Shown here: in pieces, positions 61,156 to 64,000 of the stretch
Position numbering within the stretch: position 1 is the stretch's first letter
How the letters are laid out: each line of letters starts with the position of its first letter
Origin: Hydractinia symbiolongicarpus
Lineage: Eukaryota > Cnidaria > Hydrozoa > Anthoathecata > Hydractiniidae
DNA length: 64,000 nucleotides
Reading direction: 5' to 3'
Assembly: GCF_029227915.1 (NCBI RefSeq)
Contig: NC_079880.1
Coordinates: forward strand, 29,569,501 to 29,633,500
Notes under the pieces: model-generated
Databases searched by the model: none
What the model saw: the letters and a program-made list of their open reading frames with translations, nothing else
What the model was told of the DNA's origin: nothing
Translations under genes and position numbers: made by a program

Positions 61156-64000
61156 AAAAAATCGTTCGGGAAATGAGTTTACTCCCTGGGTACTTTCTTT
61201 GTATACATTCGACTACACGGGCCAAGCCTGGAATTTAGGGGATATCGCTGGTTCTCGTTTGCCGGCGATTAAACCTCTTTCATTAAGCGTCTCATCAAAA
61301 ATGAAAACATTTTTGAAAACTACAAGTCTCATGCGTTTTAGTGGTGAAAAAAAAAATTAAAAAATCGTTCTGGAAATGAGTTTACTCCCTGGGTACTTTC
61401 TTTGTATACATTCGACTACACGGGCCAAGCCTGGGATTTAGGGGAAATCGCTGGTTTTCGTTTGCCGGCGATTAAACCTCCTTCATTAAGCGTCTCATCA
61501 AAAATAAAAACAAGTTTGAAGACTACAAGTCTCATGCGTTTTAGTGGTGAAAAAATTATTTCAAAAATCGTCCGGGAATTGAGTTTACTCCCTGGGTACT
61601 TCCTTTGTATACTTTTGACTATATGGGCCAAGCACGGCATTTACGTGAAATCGCGGGTTTTCGTTTGCCGGCGATTAAACTTCCTTTATTCAGCGTCTCA
61701 TCAAAAATGAAAACATTTTTAAAAACTACAAGTCTTATGCGTTTTAGTGGTGAAAAAATAATTTAAAAAATCGTTCTGGAAGTGAATTTACTCACAGGGT
61801 ACTTTCTTTGTATACATTCGACTATACGGGCCAAGCCCGGGATTTACGGGAAATCGCGTGTTTTCGTTTGCCGGCGATTAAACCTCTTTCATTAAGCGTC
61901 TCATCAAAAATGAAAACATTTTTGAAAACTACAAGTCTCATGCGTTTTAGTGGTGAAAAAAAAATTTAAAAAATCGTTCGGGAAATGAGTTTACTCCCTG
62001 GGTACATTCTTTGTATACATTCGACTACACGGGCCAAGCCTGGGATTTAGGGGATATCGCTGGTTCTCGTTTGCCGGCGATTAAACCTCTTTCATTAAGC
62101 GTCTCATCAAAAATGACAACATTTTTAAAAACTACAAGTCTCATGCGTTTTAGTGGTGAAAAAAAAATTAAAAAATCGTTCTGGAAATGAGTTTACTCCC
62201 TGGGTACTTTCTTTGTATACATTCGACTACACGGGCCAAGCCTGGGATTTAGGGGAAATCGCTGGTTTTCGTTTGCCGGCGATTAAACCTCCTTCATTAA
62301 GAGTCTCATCAAAAATAAAAACAAGTTTGAAGACTACAAGTCTCATGCGTTTTAGTGGTGAAAAAATTATTTAAAAAATCGTCCGGGAATTGAGTTTACT
62401 CCCTGGGTACTTCCTTTGTATACTTTTGACTATATGGGCCAAGCACGGGATTTACGTGAAATCGCGGGTTTTCGTTTGCCGGCGATTAAACTTCCTTTAT
62501 TCAGCGTCTCATCAAAAATGAAAACATTTTTAAAAACTACAAGTCTTATGCGTTTTAGTGGTGAAAAAATAATTTAAAAAATCGTTCTGGAAGTGAATTT
62601 ACTCCCTGGGTACTTTCTTTATATACATTCGACTATACGGCCCAAGCCCAGGATTTACGGGAAATCGCGGGTTTTCGTTTGCCGGCGATTAAACCTCTTT
62701 CATTAAGCGTCTCATCAAAAATGAAAACATTTTTGAAAACTACAAGTCTCATGCGTTTTAGTGGTGAAAAAAAAAATTAAAAAATCGTTCTGGAAATGAG
62801 TTTACTCCCTGGGTACTTTCTTTGTATACATTCGACTACACGGGCCAAGCCTGGGATTTAGGGGAAATCGCTGGTTTTCGTTTGCCGGCGATTAAACCTC
62901 CTTCATTAAGCGTCTCATCAAAAACAAAAACAAGTTTGAAGACTACAAGTCTCATGCGTTTTAGTGGTGAAAAAATTATTTAAAAAATCGTCCGGGAATT
63001 GAGTTTACTCCCTGGGTACTTCCTTTGTATACTTTTGACTATACGGGCCAAGCCCGGGATTTACGGGAAATCGCGGGTTTTCGTTTGCCGGCGATTAAAC
63101 TTCTTTTATTCAGCGTCTCATCAAAAATGAAAACATTTTTGAAAACTACAAGTCTTATGCGTTTTAGTGGTGAAAAAATAATTTAAAAAATCGTTCCGGA
63201 AATGAGTTTACTCACAGGGTACTTTCTTTATATACATTCGACTATACGGCCCAAGCCCGGGATTTACGGGAAATCGCGGGTTTTCGTTTGCCGGCGATTA
63301 AACTTCTTTTATTCAGCGTCTCATCAAAAATGAAAACATTTTTGAAAACTACAAGTCTCATGCGTTTTAGTGGTGAAAAACAAAAATTAAAAAATCGTTC
63401 TGGAAATGAGTTTACTCCCTGGGTATTTTCTTTGTATACTTTTGACTACACGGGCCAAGCCCGGGATTTAGGGGAAATCGCTGGTTTTCGTTTGCCGGCG
63501 ATTAAACCTCTTTCATTAAGCGTCTCATCAAAAATGAAAACAAGTTTGAAGACTACAAGTCTCATGCGTTTTAGTGGTGAAAAAATTATTTAAAAAATCG
63601 TCCGGGAATTGAGTTTACTCCCTGGGTACTTCCTTTGTATACTTTTGACTATACGGGCCAAGCCCGGGATTTACGGGAAATCGCGGGTTTTCGTTTGCCG
63701 GCGATTAAACTTCTTTTATTCAGCGTCTCATCAAAAATGAAAACATTTTTGAAAACTACAAGTCTTATGCGTTTTAGTGGTGAAAAAATAATTTAAAAAA
63801 TCGTTCTGGAAATGAGTTTACTCACAGGGTACTTTCTTTATATACATTCGACTATACGGCCCAAGCCCGGGATTCACGGGAAATCGCGGGTTTTCGTTTG
63901 CCGGCGATTAAACTTCTTTTATTCAGCGTCTCATCAAAAATGAAAACATTTTTGAAAACTACAAGTCTCATGCGTTTTAGTGGTGAAAAAATAATATAAA
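61156..64000 (+). repeat. Tail of 3- and 4-monomer repeats, open at the window end
   Basis: GCCTGGGATTTAGGGG with CTCCTTCATTAAG recurs near 60,821, 61,430, 62,241 and 62,850. The steps are 609, 811 and 609 bp (3, 4 and 3 monomers). The last monomers (63.0-64.0 kb) return to left-half-like types (CTCACAGGG, TTTATATACATTC). The window stops a few bases into a linker. No non-satellite sequence appears. Confidence 0.83.

Larger units (their letters stand above)
1..64000 (+). repeat. 203-bp satellite array, about 315 tandem monomers, incomplete at both ends
   Basis: The same 203-bp unit recurs from the first to the last base in one orientation. Constant landmarks per monomer are an A-tract linker, the word GTTTGCCGGCGATTAAAC near bases 117-134, CAGCGTCTCATCAAAAATG near 144-162, and ACAAGTCTCATGCG near 181-194. 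A representative monomer (5,886-6,088) has 36 C and 41 G in 203 bp. No inverted block, unique insert, transposon or gap was seen. Satellite arrays of this kind are known from eukaryotic centromeres and heterochromatin. I infer that class of location but cannot name the organism or prove centromere function. The window starts and stops inside the array. Confidence 0.98.

Noticed and set aside
1-64000. CRISPR array (regular direct repeats)
   Set aside because: Whole 203-bp units repeat with no unique spacers between short repeats, and there are no cas genes.
1-64000. rDNA spacer, tRNA cluster or 5S array
   Set aside because: No recognisable 5S, tRNA or rRNA sequence, and no A-box/B-box pair, in the 203-bp unit.
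1-64000. Transposable element insertion or retroelement LTR
   Set aside because: The 203-bp phase continues throughout. The only length breaks are small deletions and one-base changes. No target duplication around foreign DNA was seen.
1-64000. Canonical CENP-B box
   Set aside because: I did not see NTTCGNNNNANNCGGGN on either strand. The closest core has an extra base and usually TACG for TTCG. I read only monomer types, so a rare exact match is not excluded.

Overview
The whole 64 kb is one uninterrupted, head-to-tail satellite DNA array. The monomer is 203 bp (about 315 copies). It is about 38% G+C and always in the same orientation. I found no protein-coding gene, tRNA, rRNA, CRISPR array, transposon, telomere repeat or unique DNA. 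Both window edges lie inside the array, so it continues on both sides. I do not recognise the monomer, so I name no species. A megasatellite of this purity indicates eukaryotic constitutive heterochromatin: a centromere, a pericentromere, or a heterochromatic arm or B chromosome.

Monomer numbering used below starts at the TGAAAAAATAATTT motif; base 1 of the window is monomer base 1. Monomer bases 1-22 are an A/T-rich linker with two A6 tracts. Bases 23-75 are a variable 'alpha' segment. Bases 76-130 are a G+C- and CpG-rich core ('beta'), with an imperfect 31-bp dyad and four GGG runs. Bases 131-153 are 'gamma'. Bases 154-203 ('delta') hold a perfect 9-bp inverted repeat around an AAAA loop in the commonest subtype. 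Each segment exists in a few discrete haplotypes, and monomers are mosaics of them.

The array is built from nested higher-order repeats (HORs) whose lengths are whole numbers of monomers, give or take a few bases. From left to right: a 5-mer x2 (1.28-3.31 kb); a 4-mer x3 (3.02-5.46 kb); a 16-mer x2 of 3,244 bp (5.49-11.98 kb); a rearranged 18-mer (to about 16.1 kb); a 15-mer-offset pair (14.9-20.3 kb) containing a 3-mer duplication; a 10-mer x2 of 2,030 bp (20.2-24.3 kb); a mosaic (24.3-27.8 kb); and an 811-bp 4-mer x~2.7 (27.8-30.0 kb).

After about 30 kb the subtype mix changes. Larger units appear: a 9-mer x2 (1,827 bp), a 34-mer of 6,901 bp duplicated in tandem (32.4-45.0 kb), and a 5.4-5.6 kb segment copied about 8.4-8.6 kb downstream (45.0-50.4 and 53.4-59.0 kb). 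Between those two copies lies a scarred interval (50.4-53.4 kb) with four internally truncated monomers. The tail (59-64 kb) resembles 41-43 kb and then settles into 3- and 4-monomer units.

No genes act together here. Any function would be structural: centromeric or heterochromatic chromatin, possibly helped by hairpin- or G-quadruplex-forming cores. All open reading frames are short, recurrent by-products of the repeat. All block boundaries are read by eye and are good to about +/-30 bp.
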